Source: Betaproteobacteria bacterium
Lineage (GTDB): Bacteria; Pseudomonadota; Gammaproteobacteria; Burkholderiales; Casimicrobiaceae
Direction: 5' to 3'
Length of the DNA stretch: 64,000 nt
NCBI GenBank assembly: GCA_013298145.1
Contig: JAAFJO010000002.1
Location: 434,001-498,000 of the forward strand
Shown here: positions 17,119 to 25,542 of the stretch, in pieces
Numbering within the stretch: position 1 is the first letter of the stretch
Layout: every line of letters begins with the position of its first letter
Program-made: the position numbers and the translations under genes
The notes under the pieces: model-generated
Database searches by the model: none
Seen by the model: the letters and a program-made list of their open reading frames with translations, nothing else
Told to the model about the DNA's origin: nothing

Positions 17119-18342
17119 GTGTCTCAACCCGATCTCTCGAAACTCACACTCAACAAGAGTGCGCCACAGCAAGCGCTCGCGAAGCGCCGTAAAAAGCGCG
17201 TAGCCAAATGGATTGCCATTGCAGTGGCGATTGCCGCAGCGACCGGGTTTTTCGTGAACAAGCGCGCCAACGCGCCGCAAGAGGTCGAGCTGGGCACGGT
17301 CACCACCGCGTTTCCCACGCAAGCGTTCACCTTGCTAAACGCCACAGGGCGTGTGGTTGCGGCGAAGAAGGCGGCGGTATCAACCAAGGCGACGGGGCGG
17401 CTTGAGTTTTTGGGCGTGCAAGAGGGCTCGCAAGTGAAAGCGGGGGATGTGATTGCACGCATCGAAGCGCTCGATGTGAACGCAACCAAAGATCAGGCTC
17501 GCGCGGGCGCGCAGGCGGCGCGAGCGAACTTAGCCCAAGGCAATGCGGAACTCGTCGATGCCGAAGCGAATTTCAAGCGGCAGCAAGAGCTTTTCGAAAA
17601 GAAGTTCGTCAGTGCGGCTGTGCTCGATGCGGCGAAGGCGCGCGTTGATCGTGCGCGGGCAACGATGGCGAGTTTGAATGCGGCGATTGGCGTGGCGGAT
17701 GCGCAAGTGCGCTCGGCGGGCGTGAGCGTGGAGCAGACCTTGATCCGCGCACCGTTTGATGGGGTGATTCTCACCAAGAACGCAAACGTGGGCGACATCA
17801 TCACGCCGTTTTCTTCTGCATCGGGCTCGATTGGCGCGGTGGTGACGATGGCCGACATGACCACACTTGAAGTGGAGTCTGACGTTGCCGAAGCATCGAT
17901 TGGAAAAATTGTGGTCGGCGCGCCTGCAGAGATCACGCTGGATGCGTTGCCAGAGGTGCGATTGCTTGGCGAGGTGTCGCGAATCGTGCCAACGGTTGAT
18001 CGTGCGAAAGCCACAGTGTTGGTGAAAGTTTCATTCGTTGAACGCGATCAACGCGTGTTGCCTGACATGAGCGCGAAAGTGGCGTTCTTGAAGCAGAAGC
18101 CGACTGAGGCAGATCGAAAGCCGGTCGTGGTTGCGCGCAAAGAGGCGTTGGTCGAGCGCGACGGCAAGGTGGCGGTGTTTGTCGTAACTGATGCGAAAGC
18201 CAAACTCACCGCCGTGACCAAAGGGCGCGACATTGGCGATTTGGTTGAAGTTGCGGGTGTGAAATCCGGCGACAAAATTGTGCTCAAGCCGAGCGAAAAG
18301 CTCGCCGATGGCGCGAGCGTTGTGCAAGCGGCGAAGAAGTAA
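17119..18342 (+). CDS. Membrane-fusion (HlyD/MacA-type) periplasmic adaptor
   Basis: A 407-residue efflux adaptor anchored in the inner membrane by one segment (about residues 29-46) after a basic N-terminus. The split biotinyl-lipoyl-like domain is visible ([20 protein letters not shown] and later [10 protein letters not shown]), separated by an Ala-rich coiled-coil hairpin (about 125-205). It is followed by beta-barrel and membrane-proximal domains. The start codon is GTG. Its stop overlaps the next gene's start (TAATG), so the two are translationally coupled. Such proteins connect an ABC or RND pump to an outer-membrane channel; here the partner is the ABC ATPase, but the expected FtsX/MacB-type permease gene is missing. 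Confidence 0.88.
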   Translation: MSQPDLSKLTLNKSAPQQALAKRRKKRVAKWIAIAVAIAAATGFFVNKRANAPQEVELGTVTTAFPTQAFTLLNATGRVVAAKKAAVSTKATGRLEFLGVQEGSQVKAGDVIARIEALDVNATKDQARAGAQAARANLAQGNAELVDAEANFKRQQELFEKKFVSAAVLDAAKARVDRARATMASLNAAIGVADAQVRSAGVSVEQTLIRAPFDGVILTKNANVGDIITPFSSASGSIGAVVTMADMTTLEVESDVAEASIGKIVVGAPAEITLDALPEVRLLGEVSRIVPTVDRAKATVLVKVSFVERDQRVLPDMSAKVAFLKQKPTEADRKPVVVARKEALVERDGKVAVFVVTDAKAKLTAVTKGRDIGDLVEVAGVKSGDKIVLKPSEKLADGASVVQAAKK

Positions 18343-19049
18343 TGAGCGATCCGCGAATTCTGGTTGAGATCAAAAATCTCACCAAGAGCTACACACGCGG
18401 CGATCAAGACGTCCCCGTTTTGATGGACATCACGCTCGACATTCCTGAAGGTGATTTCATTGCGTTGATGGGGCCGTCTGGCTCCGGCAAATCAACACTT
18501 CTGAACTTGATCGCGGGCATTGATAAGCCTTCAAGCGGCTTGCTGCGCGTAGCGGGGCTTGATATTGCGGAGCTGAGTGAAAGTGAGCTCGCCGATTGGC
18601 GCGCGCAGAATGTCGGCTTTATTTTTCAGTTTTACAACTTGATGCCCGTATTGACCGCGTTCGAGAATGTTGAATTGCCGCTGATGCTGACCGACCTCTC
18701 GCGCGGCGAGCGCAAAGAACGCGTGCAGCTCGCGCTGGGCTTGGTGGGACTCTCCGACCGGATGACGCATTACCCGAACGAGCTTTCAGGCGGTCAGCAA
18801 CAGCGTGTTGCAATCGCGCGAGCGATCATTACTGATCCCACGTTGATCGTCGCAGATGAACCCACTGGTGATCTCGATAAAAAGAGCGCAGAAGATGTGT
18901 TGAATCTGCTTCGCAAATTGAATGATGAAATGGGCAAGACCATCATCATGGTGACGCATGATCCGGGCGCAGTAAAAGCTGCGAAGCACGTGACACACTT
19001 AGAAAAAGGCGAATTGATCGCTAAAACGCGGGTGGCCGATTCGCACTAA
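18342..19049 (+). CDS. ABC transporter ATP-binding protein (MacB/LolD type)
   Basis: A 235-residue ATPase with a complete set of motifs: Walker A GPSGSGKS (44-51), Q-loop Q96, signature LSGGQQQR (148-155), Walker B LIVADEP (168-174) and a following H-loop in VTHDP. The sequence is of the LolD/MacB/FtsE subfamily that energises FtsX-like permeases. Its ATG overlaps the adaptor stop codon. In family operons the permease follows directly; here the stop codon TAA abuts a MITE-like element and then a convergent gene, so the permease must be elsewhere or lost. The ATPase itself looks intact. Confidence 0.9.
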   Translation: MSDPRILVEIKNLTKSYTRGDQDVPVLMDITLDIPEGDFIALMGPSGSGKSTLLNLIAGIDKPSSGLLRVAGLDIAELSESELADWRAQNVGFIFQFYNLMPVLTAFENVELPLMLTDLSRGERKERVQLALGLVGLSDRMTHYPNELSGGQQQRVAIARAIITDPTLIVADEPTGDLDKKSAEDVLNLLRKLNDEMGKTIIMVTHDPGAVKAAKHVTHLEKGELIAKTRVADSH

Positions 19050-19115
19050 GGAAACGCTGAATAAGCCTCCGCGATTCGGCGCGCGGCGGATGCGAGAGAC
19101 TTGTTTAGCGTTTCC
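19050..19115 (+). repeat. MITE-like repeat, copy 4 (internally deleted)
   Basis: A 66-bp version of the family with ends GGAAACGCTGAATAAGCC (19050-19067) and GACTTGTTTAGCGTTTCC (19098-19115). It keeps only the outer parts of copy 3, including GCGATTCGGCGCG and GCGAGAGACTTG, so the centre has been lost. It begins immediately after the TAA of the ABC ATPase gene. Confidence 0.85.
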
Positions 19116-19149
19116 CTACGCACTTCGCCCGTCTCGATACTGACCGGCG

Positions 19150-19602
19150 CTACACGTAAGCGCGCGTGACGAGCTCGGCAACGCACGCAGGCTTTGCGTG
19201 CCCTTCAATTTCAATGGTGACTTCAAACACGGTTTGCACACCGCCTTGAATCGCTTCGCATTCGAGGAGTTTGAAGCGCGCACGCAATTGCGAATTCACC
19301 GCCACCGGCGACATGAAACGCACGCGGTTCGTGCCGTAATTCACGGCCATGCGGATGCCTTCGTAGGCGATACATGCGCCTTTGAAATACGGCACCAGCG
19401 ATAGCGTGAGGAACCCGTGGGCAATCGTCGTTTTGAACGGCGACTCGCGAGCGCAGCGCTCAGCATCGAGATGAATCCACTGATGATCGCCCGTGGCGTC
19501 TGCGAACTGCGCGATGCGCGCCTGCGTGATGAGCAGCCAGTCTGAAACAGCGAGTTCTTGGCCGATGAGCGAGGGCAGTTGATCGAGCTTGAGACTAATC
19601 AT
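19150..19602 (-). CDS. MaoC-family (R)-specific enoyl-CoA hydratase-like protein
   Basis: A 150-residue single hot-dog-fold protein. The hydratase motif is clear: FADATGDHQWIH with the Asp/His pair (D38, H43 region), followed by PFKTTIAHGFLTLSL. Members hydrate enoyl-CoAs to (R)-3-hydroxyacyl-CoAs, linking beta-oxidation to polyhydroxyalkanoate synthesis or to other acyl metabolism; several of unknown substrate also exist. It converges on the ABC ATPase gene, and its upstream region contains an AT-rich repeat (19631-19686). It appears monocistronic. Confidence 0.85.
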   Translation of the reverse strand: MISLKLDQLPSLIGQELAVSDWLLITQARIAQFADATGDHQWIHLDAERCARESPFKTTIAHGFLTLSLVPYFKGACIAYEGIRMAVNYGTNRVRFMSPVAVNSQLRARFKLLECEAIQGGVQTVFEVTIEIEGHAKPACVAELVTRAYV

Positions 19603-19630
19603 AAAAAAGCTTTGAGTTCATATTTAATAA

Positions 19631-19686
19631 GGGCTAGGTGGCAATCAAAATAACTATCAATAAACGTTATATATTTGGACTAACCC
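19631..19686. repeat. AT-rich repeat D
   Basis: Bounded by GGGCTAGG (19631-19638) and a degenerate ACTAACCCC (19678-19686) with an AT-rich interior; a further member of the GGGCTA family, lying 5' of the MaoC gene. Confidence 0.45.
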
Positions 19687-19731
19687 CGCACCAATAGGGG
19701 ATAAATGTACGAAGGTGTAAGTTCATCAAGC

Positions 19732-20613
19732 CTAGCGGATGAAGTCGCCAATGATGCGATTCACCTCCGCTTCGCGCTCGCGGAGTAACCAATGACTTGC
19801 CCCTTCAATGCGGGTGATTCTCGCGTTCGGCACGTGCGTTTCGATGCCTTCGAGCAACACTGGTCGAAGCGCCGCATCGCCTGTGCCCCAAATGATTTGG
19901 GTGGGAACCGTGACATGAAATGCGCGGGGATCGAGCGCGGCGGCGAGCGTCTTCGCATGCCCCGGCGTCTGTGCGGTGTCAGGATGCAAGGGTGACGCGC
20001 GGTAGAAATTCACCCCGCCGCTCAAACCCCGCGACCAACATTCCCGATAGCGCGCTAACTGCTCTTCGGTTTTAAGCGAGGCCATCGCGACTAAGCGTGC
20101 AAAGTCATTCTCAGCCAAGAGCGCTTCCGAGCCCTCCGCGCGCAGCCAGTTCATGTACTGACTCGCCTCAATTTGCGCAGCATCATACGCTAGCGCATGA
20201 GCAAACGTGATGGCATGCGGCGAGTTCGCAACGATGAATTTGTCCATGAGCTGCGGCGATTGTGCGGCCAAACCCCATGCCACCGCGCCGCCCCAATCGT
20301 GCGCAATCACCGCGCGGACGCGGCCGCCTACCGAATCGATCACGGCGCGCAAGTCGTCTAGCAAGAGCGGTGCTTTGTATGCATTCACGGCGGGCGGCTG
20401 CGATGACAGATTAAATCCGCGAAGATCGATCGCGTAGCAACGATAGTCGCGCGAAAACTCACGAAGCTGTTCCACCCAGGCGTACCAAAACTCCGGGAAT
20501 CCGTGAATAAACAAAAGCACCGGCGCGTCTTCAGGACCGCAGGCGACCTTGTGTAGGCGAATTTCGCCCGCAACTGAACATTGACGCGAGAGCCAAGATG
20601 ATTCGAAATTCAT
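19732..20613 (-). CDS. Alpha/beta hydrolase (epoxide hydrolase/haloacetate dehalogenase-like)
   Basis: A 293-residue alpha/beta hydrolase. The oxyanion motif HGFPE (37-41) and the nucleophile elbow HDWGGA with D106 point to the epoxide-hydrolase/dehalogenase branch, where an aspartate attacks the substrate. The likely catalytic His is in EGASHWLL near the C-terminus. The start is placed at the ATG at 20613 because upstream in-frame residues run into the divergent glutathione transferase and look non-coding. No signal peptide is seen. It is divergent from gst with overlapping leader regions, suggesting shared control and perhaps a joint detoxification role. Confidence 0.85.
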   Translation of the reverse strand: MNFESSWLSRQCSVAGEIRLHKVACGPEDAPVLLFIHGFPEFWYAWVEQLREFSRDYRCYAIDLRGFNLSSQPPAVNAYKAPLLLDDLRAVIDSVGGRVRAVIAHDWGGAVAWGLAAQSPQLMDKFIVANSPHAITFAHALAYDAAQIEASQYMNWLRAEGSEALLAENDFARLVAMASLKTEEQLARYRECWSRGLSGGVNFYRASPLHPDTAQTPGHAKTLAAALDPRAFHVTVPTQIIWGTGDAALRPVLLEGIETHVPNARITRIEGASHWLLREREAEVNRIIGDFIR

Positions 20614-20663
20614 CAGCGAATTATCATTGCTCTCCGCGATTCTTCCTTCCGAAAGTACACCGT

Positions 20664-21272
20664 ATGAAACTCTATTACAGCAATGGCGCATGCTCGCTCT
20701 CGCCCCACATCGTTTTGCGTGAAGCAGGCATTCCGTTTGACCTGGTTCGCGCCAGTACAAAGACGCACAAACTTGACGACGGCACCGATTACTATACGAT
20801 CAACCCCACCGGCGCTGTGCCGATGCTTGAGCTCGATAACGGCGAGCGCTTGAGCGAAGGCCCAGCGATCGTGCAATACATCGCTGATCTCGCACCGCAG
20901 TCGAAACTCGCGCCAGCGAACGGCACCTTCGAGCGCGCTCGCTTGCAGGAAATGCTTAACTTCATCACGAGCGAACTACACAAAGGCTATTCGCCGCTTT
21001 TTAAGCCGGATACGCCAGACGCGTACAAGCCAATCGCGCAAGAGAGCCTAAAGAAAAAGTACGCGCATATCGACGCCAAACTGGCTGGGCGCGATTATTT
21101 GATGGGCGACACATTCACGGTCGCCGATGCGTATTTGTTCACCGTGACGAGCTGGGCGAAATACGTCAACCTCGATCTTTCAGAGTACAAGAATGTACTG
21201 GCACATTCCGCTCGCGTTGCTGCAAGGCCGCACGTACAAGAAGCGCTTAAGGCTGAAGGACTTTTGAAGTAG
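20664..21272 (+). CDS. gstA: Glutathione S-transferase (beta-class-like)
   Basis: A 202-residue cytoplasmic transferase similar throughout to bacterial beta-class GstA: MKLYYSNGACSLSPH with the characteristic C10, then the glutathione-binding stretch NPTGAVPML, and an all-helical C-terminal domain from about residue 85. It conjugates glutathione to electrophiles or acts in thiol exchange. The ATG at 20664 is chosen because it gives the exact family N-terminus. Divergent from an epoxide-hydrolase-like gene. A perfect 8-bp hairpin lies 57 bp after its stop codon. Confidence 0.88.
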   Translation: MKLYYSNGACSLSPHIVLREAGIPFDLVRASTKTHKLDDGTDYYTINPTGAVPMLELDNGERLSEGPAIVQYIADLAPQSKLAPANGTFERARLQEMLNFITSELHKGYSPLFKPDTPDAYKPIAQESLKKKYAHIDAKLAGRDYLMGDTFTVADAYLFTVTSWAKYVNLDLSEYKNVLAHSARVAARPHVQEALKAEGLLK

Positions 21273-21328
21273 CGATTCGAAGCGAATGCGTTGAATTAAC
21301 GACGTTCGGTCAGCGGTTCTCTCAATCA

Positions 21329-21349
21329 GTCCCCGAAACGCTCGGGGAC
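21329..21349. terminator. Hairpin between convergent genes
   Basis: GTCCCCGA (21329-21336), loop AACGC, TCGGGGAC (21342-21349). It lies between the convergent gst and cupin genes and could end transcripts from both sides, although no T-run adjoins it. Confidence 0.55.
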
Positions 21350-21380
21350 ATGAGCGACGATCTGCTGCTAGAAAAAAAGA

Positions 21381-21767
21381 TTACGCAGCGCGCACGAACA
21401 GTGTTTGCAGTGGTTCTTCGCCAAGCTGACGCGACCAATGGCCGTGCACCGCCGCGTCAAACGTTGCGCCTTCCGGCAGCGTATCTGCTGAAAAGAAATG
21501 CTCTCCTGGCGAGAAGACGCGCGAGCTGCCGTCTTGCAAACCGATCTCCATTTTTCCGCGCAGGATGAACACCCACTGCGGTGCGCCCGTGCAATGGAAT
21601 GTGCTCCGAAACCCCACCGGACTTTCGCGTAATTGATAGCCGCCTGACGACATCAATTGCGACAAGCGTGCTTCTGGCTTACCTTCAGAAAGCGGAATCA
21701 TTTCCTCACGCCAGCGCGCACGGCCGTCGCTGTCGGTGAACAAGATCGTTTGCGTGAAATGACTCAT
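21381..21767 (-). CDS. Cupin-domain protein
   Basis: A 128-residue single-domain cupin. The segment SPVGFRSTFHCTGAPQWVFILRG has the shape of cupin motif 1 but with fewer metal-binding histidines than enzymes usually have, and FSPGEHFFS matches the second half of the barrel. A small-molecule sensing or non-catalytic role is therefore possible. Its ATG overlaps the stop of the DUF808 gene (ATGA), so it is translated as the second gene of that pair. Confidence 0.75.
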   Translation of the reverse strand: MSHFTQTILFTDSDGRARWREEMIPLSEGKPEARLSQLMSSGGYQLRESPVGFRSTFHCTGAPQWVFILRGKMEIGLQDGSSRVFSPGEHFFSADTLPEGATFDAAVHGHWSRQLGEEPLQTLFVRAA

Positions 21768-22681
21768 CCGTGCTTTCCTCCGAAGAGCTTTTTCGCACCA
21801 GTCACGAGTAACAAAACCAGTGCGCCCACGATGATCCCCACCACCAGATCAGCGATCGTAGACAGCACAAACGTGATGACGCCTGAGCCAATCCCCGCAA
21901 GCATGGCTTCGACCGCATGCGCAATTGGGCCGAGACCGTGCAACACAATGCTGCCGCCTACCAGGAACATTGCGGCGGTGCCCAGAATCGAGAGCGTCTT
22001 CATGAGAAACGGCGCAAACCACAGCAAGCCGCGACCAAGGGCCTGAGCGAGCGAGCTCGCGCGCTGAGTCAGCCGGAGCCCTACATCGTCGAGCTTCACA
22101 ATCCCAGCGACGAGGCCGTACACGCCAATCGTCATCGCGATTGCGACTACGGAGAGTACGGCAAGTTGCTTGCTAAATACTTGGTTAGCAACGGTTCCCA
22201 ACGTGATCACGATGATCTCTGCGGACAAGATGAAATCCGTGCGGATCGCCCCTTTGATCTTGTCTTTTTCGAACTGCACCATATCAATCGCGGGATTCGA
22301 AAGCGCCTCAAGCTCAGCTTTGTGATGGGCAGCTTCGTCGGCTTTCGAATGTAGAAACTTGTGTGCGAGCTTCTCAAAACCTTCGTAGCAGAGAAACGCC
22401 CCACCGAGCATCAGGAGCGGCGTGATGGTCCAGGGAACAAATGTCGCCAGCGCAAGCGCCGCAGGCACGAGAATCAGTTTGTTGATAAACGAACCCTTCG
22501 CCACTGCCCAAACCACAGGCAATTCGCGATCTGCTTTCACACCAGCAACTTGCTCGGCGTTCAGCGCGAGATCATCGCCCAGCACACCTGCCGTTTTCTT
22601 CGCGGCAACCTTTGACAGGACTGCGACGTCGTCAAGGATGGTTGCGATGTCGTCGAAGAGCGCGAAAAAACTGGAAGCCAT
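21764..22681 (-). CDS. DUF808 membrane protein (YedI-like)
   Basis: A 305-residue multi-pass inner-membrane protein of the DUF808/YedI family, unknown function. The hallmark N-terminus MASSFFALFDDIATILDDV is seen when starting at the ATG at 22681, which is why that start is preferred over an upstream one. About six hydrophobic segments follow (for example at 80-115, 165-215 and 235-300). GGAFLCYEGFEK is a conserved family stretch. It is co-translated with the downstream cupin gene through a 4-bp overlap. Confidence 0.85.
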   Translation of the reverse strand: MASSFFALFDDIATILDDVAVLSKVAAKKTAGVLGDDLALNAEQVAGVKADRELPVVWAVAKGSFINKLILVPAALALATFVPWTITPLLMLGGAFLCYEGFEKLAHKFLHSKADEAAHHKAELEALSNPAIDMVQFEKDKIKGAIRTDFILSAEIIVITLGTVANQVFSKQLAVLSVVAIAMTIGVYGLVAGIVKLDDVGLRLTQRASSLAQALGRGLLWFAPFLMKTLSILGTAAMFLVGGSIVLHGLGPIAHAVEAMLAGIGSGVITFVLSTIADLVVGIIVGALVLLLVTGAKKLFGGKHG

Positions 22682-22789
22682 AAGCGAAGCCGCGAATGTG
22701 AGCGCGTTAACACGCCCCAATCAAACAATGATTGCTTGATTGTATTCGCGGCGATCCGGTGCGCTGGCTCGTCCGAGGCGCGACCAGCC

Positions 22790-24289
22790 TTATTGGCCCT
22801 GACCGAGGGCGAAACCGCGTTCTCCGTCAAAGGTGCACAGGTTCTCTGTTTTGATCACGTCGAACCCTGCGTCGGTGACGGTCGTGAGCACCTCAATGAT
22901 GTCGCGATGCGTGACTTCGCCGCTCTCTTGAATTGCGACGAAGCGGCAACGCCAGTGATCGGTGCAAAACGTTTCGGGAAAGCCGCCCGGGAACACTTTG
23001 ACGCCGCGATTGGTAATCATCTGGAGTTTCAAGCTCGCCGTTGATAGCGTGCCAAGCGCTTTGCCCAGCGCGTCGGGTGTGCATCCAGTGTGATGTAGGA
23101 AAACATCGACGCCGACGATGTGCTTCTTGGCAGGTGCAGCGCGCGTATAGAGTGGTTTCTGGGCTTTCGCTTCCGTTGGATTGGCGTAGCGAACCGCGGC
23201 GAAGTGTTGCGGTAACTGGCCGAGGCGATCAATCACGGCTTGTGCAAAGCCGCCGGTGCCCACTTCCTTGGTCGTACGCTCACCTTTGAGATCAGGCGTG
23301 TGAATGCCGTCTTCGATGGTGCGCAACCATGCGTTGTGAACTTTCTCTGCAATATCCGCCTGGCGAATGTGTACGAGCATCTGCACCGCGCCCAGTAAAA
23401 GGCCACTCGGATTCGCGATACCGCGACCTGCGATGTCTGGGGCGCTGCCGTGGATAGCTTCAAACATCGCGACATGTTCGCCGATATTTGCAGAGCCCGC
23501 GAGGCCCACGCTACCGGTAATCTCAGCAGCGATGTCGGAGATGATGTCGCCGTACAAGTTGGGCGTGACGATCACATCGAAGCGCTCGGGTTTCGTCGCG
23601 ATGCGCGCTGCGCCGATGTCGATGATGTAGCGCTCTTTCTGGATTTCCGGATACTCCGCACCAATGTCTTCGAACACTTGATAGAAGAGCCCGTCGGTCA
23701 TCTTCATGATGTTGTCTTTCACCATGCAGGTGACTTTTTTGCGACCGTGGCTCTTCGCGTATTCGAATGCGTAGCGCACAATCTTTTCACACCCTGGGCG
23801 CGTGATGAGCTTCAAGCACTGAAACACTTCATCGGTTTGCCGATGCTCGATTCCAGCGTAGAGATCTTCCTCGTTTTCGCGAACGATCACCATGTCCATC
23901 TTTGGGTGCGGTGTGTCGACGAACGGCGCGTAACTCACACACGGACGAACGTTTGCGTAGAGACCGAGCGTTTTGCGCACGGTGACGTTCAGGCTTTTGT
24001 AGCCGCTTCCGGAAGGCGTGGTGATGGGGGCTTTGAGAAACACTTTCGTGCGGCGCAAACTCTCCCACGCAGACGGCTCGATACCCGCTGAATTGCCCGC
24101 TAAGTAGACACGTTCACCGATTTCGATAGGTTCCACCGCGATTTGCGCGCCCGCAGCCTCAAGGATTGAGAGCGTTGCATCCATGATTTCGGGGCCGATA
24201 CCGTCACCGTAGGCGACCGTGACAGGTACCTTAGTTGCCGCCAGTTGTGATTTCTGTGGATTTTCCGCATTGAGGAGGGCTGTGCTCAT
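22790..24289 (-). CDS. Isocitrate dehydrogenase, Thermus-type with C-terminal extension
   Basis: Oxidative decarboxylation of isocitrate to 2-oxoglutarate. The 499-residue chain has the isocitrate/isopropylmalate dehydrogenase core (about 20-355): GDGIGPEI, substrate-binding serine region TPSGSGYKSLNVTVRK, VRENEEDLY, metal-binding NLYGDIISDIAA and the cofactor region GSAPDIAGRGIANP. A further 140 residues then follow, as in the Thermus-type enzyme. Cofactor choice is not certain from sequence. The start at 24289 has a good AAGGAAATAG ribosome-binding site. Divergent from a LysR regulator across a 98-bp region. It is one of three isocitrate dehydrogenases in this window, each of a different class. 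Confidence 0.9.
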   Translation of the reverse strand: MSTALLNAENPQKSQLAATKVPVTVAYGDGIGPEIMDATLSILEAAGAQIAVEPIEIGERVYLAGNSAGIEPSAWESLRRTKVFLKAPITTPSGSGYKSLNVTVRKTLGLYANVRPCVSYAPFVDTPHPKMDMVIVRENEEDLYAGIEHRQTDEVFQCLKLITRPGCEKIVRYAFEYAKSHGRKKVTCMVKDNIMKMTDGLFYQVFEDIGAEYPEIQKERYIIDIGAARIATKPERFDVIVTPNLYGDIISDIAAEITGSVGLAGSANIGEHVAMFEAIHGSAPDIAGRGIANPSGLLLGAVQMLVHIRQADIAEKVHNAWLRTIEDGIHTPDLKGERTTKEVGTGGFAQAVIDRLGQLPQHFAAVRYANPTEAKAQKPLYTRAAPAKKHIVGVDVFLHHTGCTPDALGKALGTLSTASLKLQMITNRGVKVFPGGFPETFCTDHWRCRFVAIQESGEVTHRDIIEVLTTVTDAGFDVIKTENLCTFDGERGFALGQGQ

Positions 24290-24349
24290 CTCTATTTCCT
24301 TGAAAGTTTTGCAACGGAAGGAATTTTGGAGACAATCGAGCAATAAGAA

Positions 24350-24364
24350 AAATACTTTGTATTT
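24350..24364. promoter_or_regulatory. Palindrome in LysR/IDH divergent region
   Basis: AAATAC (24350-24355), TTT, GTATTT (24359-24364): a perfect 15-bp palindrome in the shared 98-bp control region. LysR-type regulators bind interrupted AT-rich palindromes, so this is a candidate site for the adjacent regulator. Confidence 0.45.
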
Positions 24365-24387
24365 ATTGAAAGCATAGAGAAAAAGCT

Positions 24388-25347
24388 ATGACTAGAAGTG
24401 CAACCTTAAATCCTTTGCTTCGCGTCACGCCGCAGCAGTTGCGCGCATTCGAAGCCACGGCGCGACTTCTTTCGGTCACACGCGCCGCGGAATCGCTTCA
24501 CGTCACGCAGCCAACAGTCAGCGTGCAACTGCGCGAGCTAGCCGAGGCAGTGGGTGAGCCGCTCTTTGAAACGGTGGGTCGGCGCATTCAACTCACGCAG
24601 GCGGGCGAGGCGATGCGGCAAGCGGTTGAGGAGTGGGGGGCGCTGTGGCAGCGGTTCGAGTCGAGACTGGCTGAAATTCACGGCCTAGTGCGCGGCAGGC
24701 TAAGAATCGCTGCGGTGACGACTGCGGAATATTTCGTTCCCGATCTTTTAGGGCCGTTTGCTGCTGCACACCCCGGTGTTGCGATTGAGCTTGCGGTTGA
24801 AAACCGTGATCGCGTGATCGAGCGTTTGCAGCGAGGCACCGACGATCTCGCCGTCATGATGCTGCCACCCGAAGATCTGCCGTTGGAGCGCGTGCCCTTT
24901 CTTGATAACCCGTTGGTGGTGATTGCGGCGTCTAGTCACCCGCTTGCGGCGCAATCAAAGCGAATCGCGCTTTCGCGGCTTGCACGGGAGCGCTGGCTAT
25001 TGCGTGAGTCGGGAAGTGGGACCCGAATGGCGGCCGAGCAGTTCTTTGCCGCGCATGATTTCGCGCCCAACATCGCAATGAGTCTGGGCAGCAATGAAGC
25101 GATCAAACATGCGGTAAACGCGGGTCTCGGTATCGCTGTGGTGTCGCGCCTAGCGGTCGCCAATGAGCTCGCCAGCGTTTCGCCTACCCGTGGCGCAAGC
25201 GGACAGCCCGCGCATGCCGGATTGGTTGAGCTGCGGGTGACGGGGTTTCCCATTGAGCGGCAGTGGTCAGTCGTTTGGCGACGCGATCAGCCGCTATCGG
25301 CGGCTGCGCGTCGCTTTGTTGCCTACCTGCGTGACGCTGCGACTTAG
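24388..25347 (+). CDS. LysR-family transcriptional regulator (CbbR-like)
   Basis: A 319-residue LysR regulator: N-terminal winged helix-turn-helix (about 15-75, including SVTRAAESLHVTQPTVSVQLRE) and a C-terminal inducer-binding domain (about 100-310). The sequence around VRGRLRIAAVTTAEYFVPDLL is close to that of CbbR/CysB-group regulators. It is transcribed away from the Thermus-type isocitrate dehydrogenase gene, the usual LysR layout, so that gene is the likely target and possibly also its own promoter. The effector is unknown; a central-carbon metabolite such as citrate or 2-oxoglutarate is only a guess from context. Confidence 0.88.
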   Translation: MTRSATLNPLLRVTPQQLRAFEATARLLSVTRAAESLHVTQPTVSVQLRELAEAVGEPLFETVGRRIQLTQAGEAMRQAVEEWGALWQRFESRLAEIHGLVRGRLRIAAVTTAEYFVPDLLGPFAAAHPGVAIELAVENRDRVIERLQRGTDDLAVMMLPPEDLPLERVPFLDNPLVVIAASSHPLAAQSKRIALSRLARERWLLRESGSGTRMAAEQFFAAHDFAPNIAMSLGSNEAIKHAVNAGLGIAVVSRLAVANELASVSPTRGASGQPAHAGLVELRVTGFPIERQWSVVWRRDQPLSAAARRFVAYLRDAAT

Positions 25348-25542
25348 TAGGCGCTTCTGGACGCACAAATCGAGTCGCGGGCCGGTTAATAACAAAAAAG
25401 CGCTCGCCCCACTAAACGGGGGCAAGGTGGAAATAAATGTGTTTAGCAACCCATTAACAACAAGTCGCTAGTCCCAACGAATACGTCTATTAGCGATAAA
25501 TGCCATTAATTCGATGGAGTGCCATATCGCTTCTTCGCCTCA

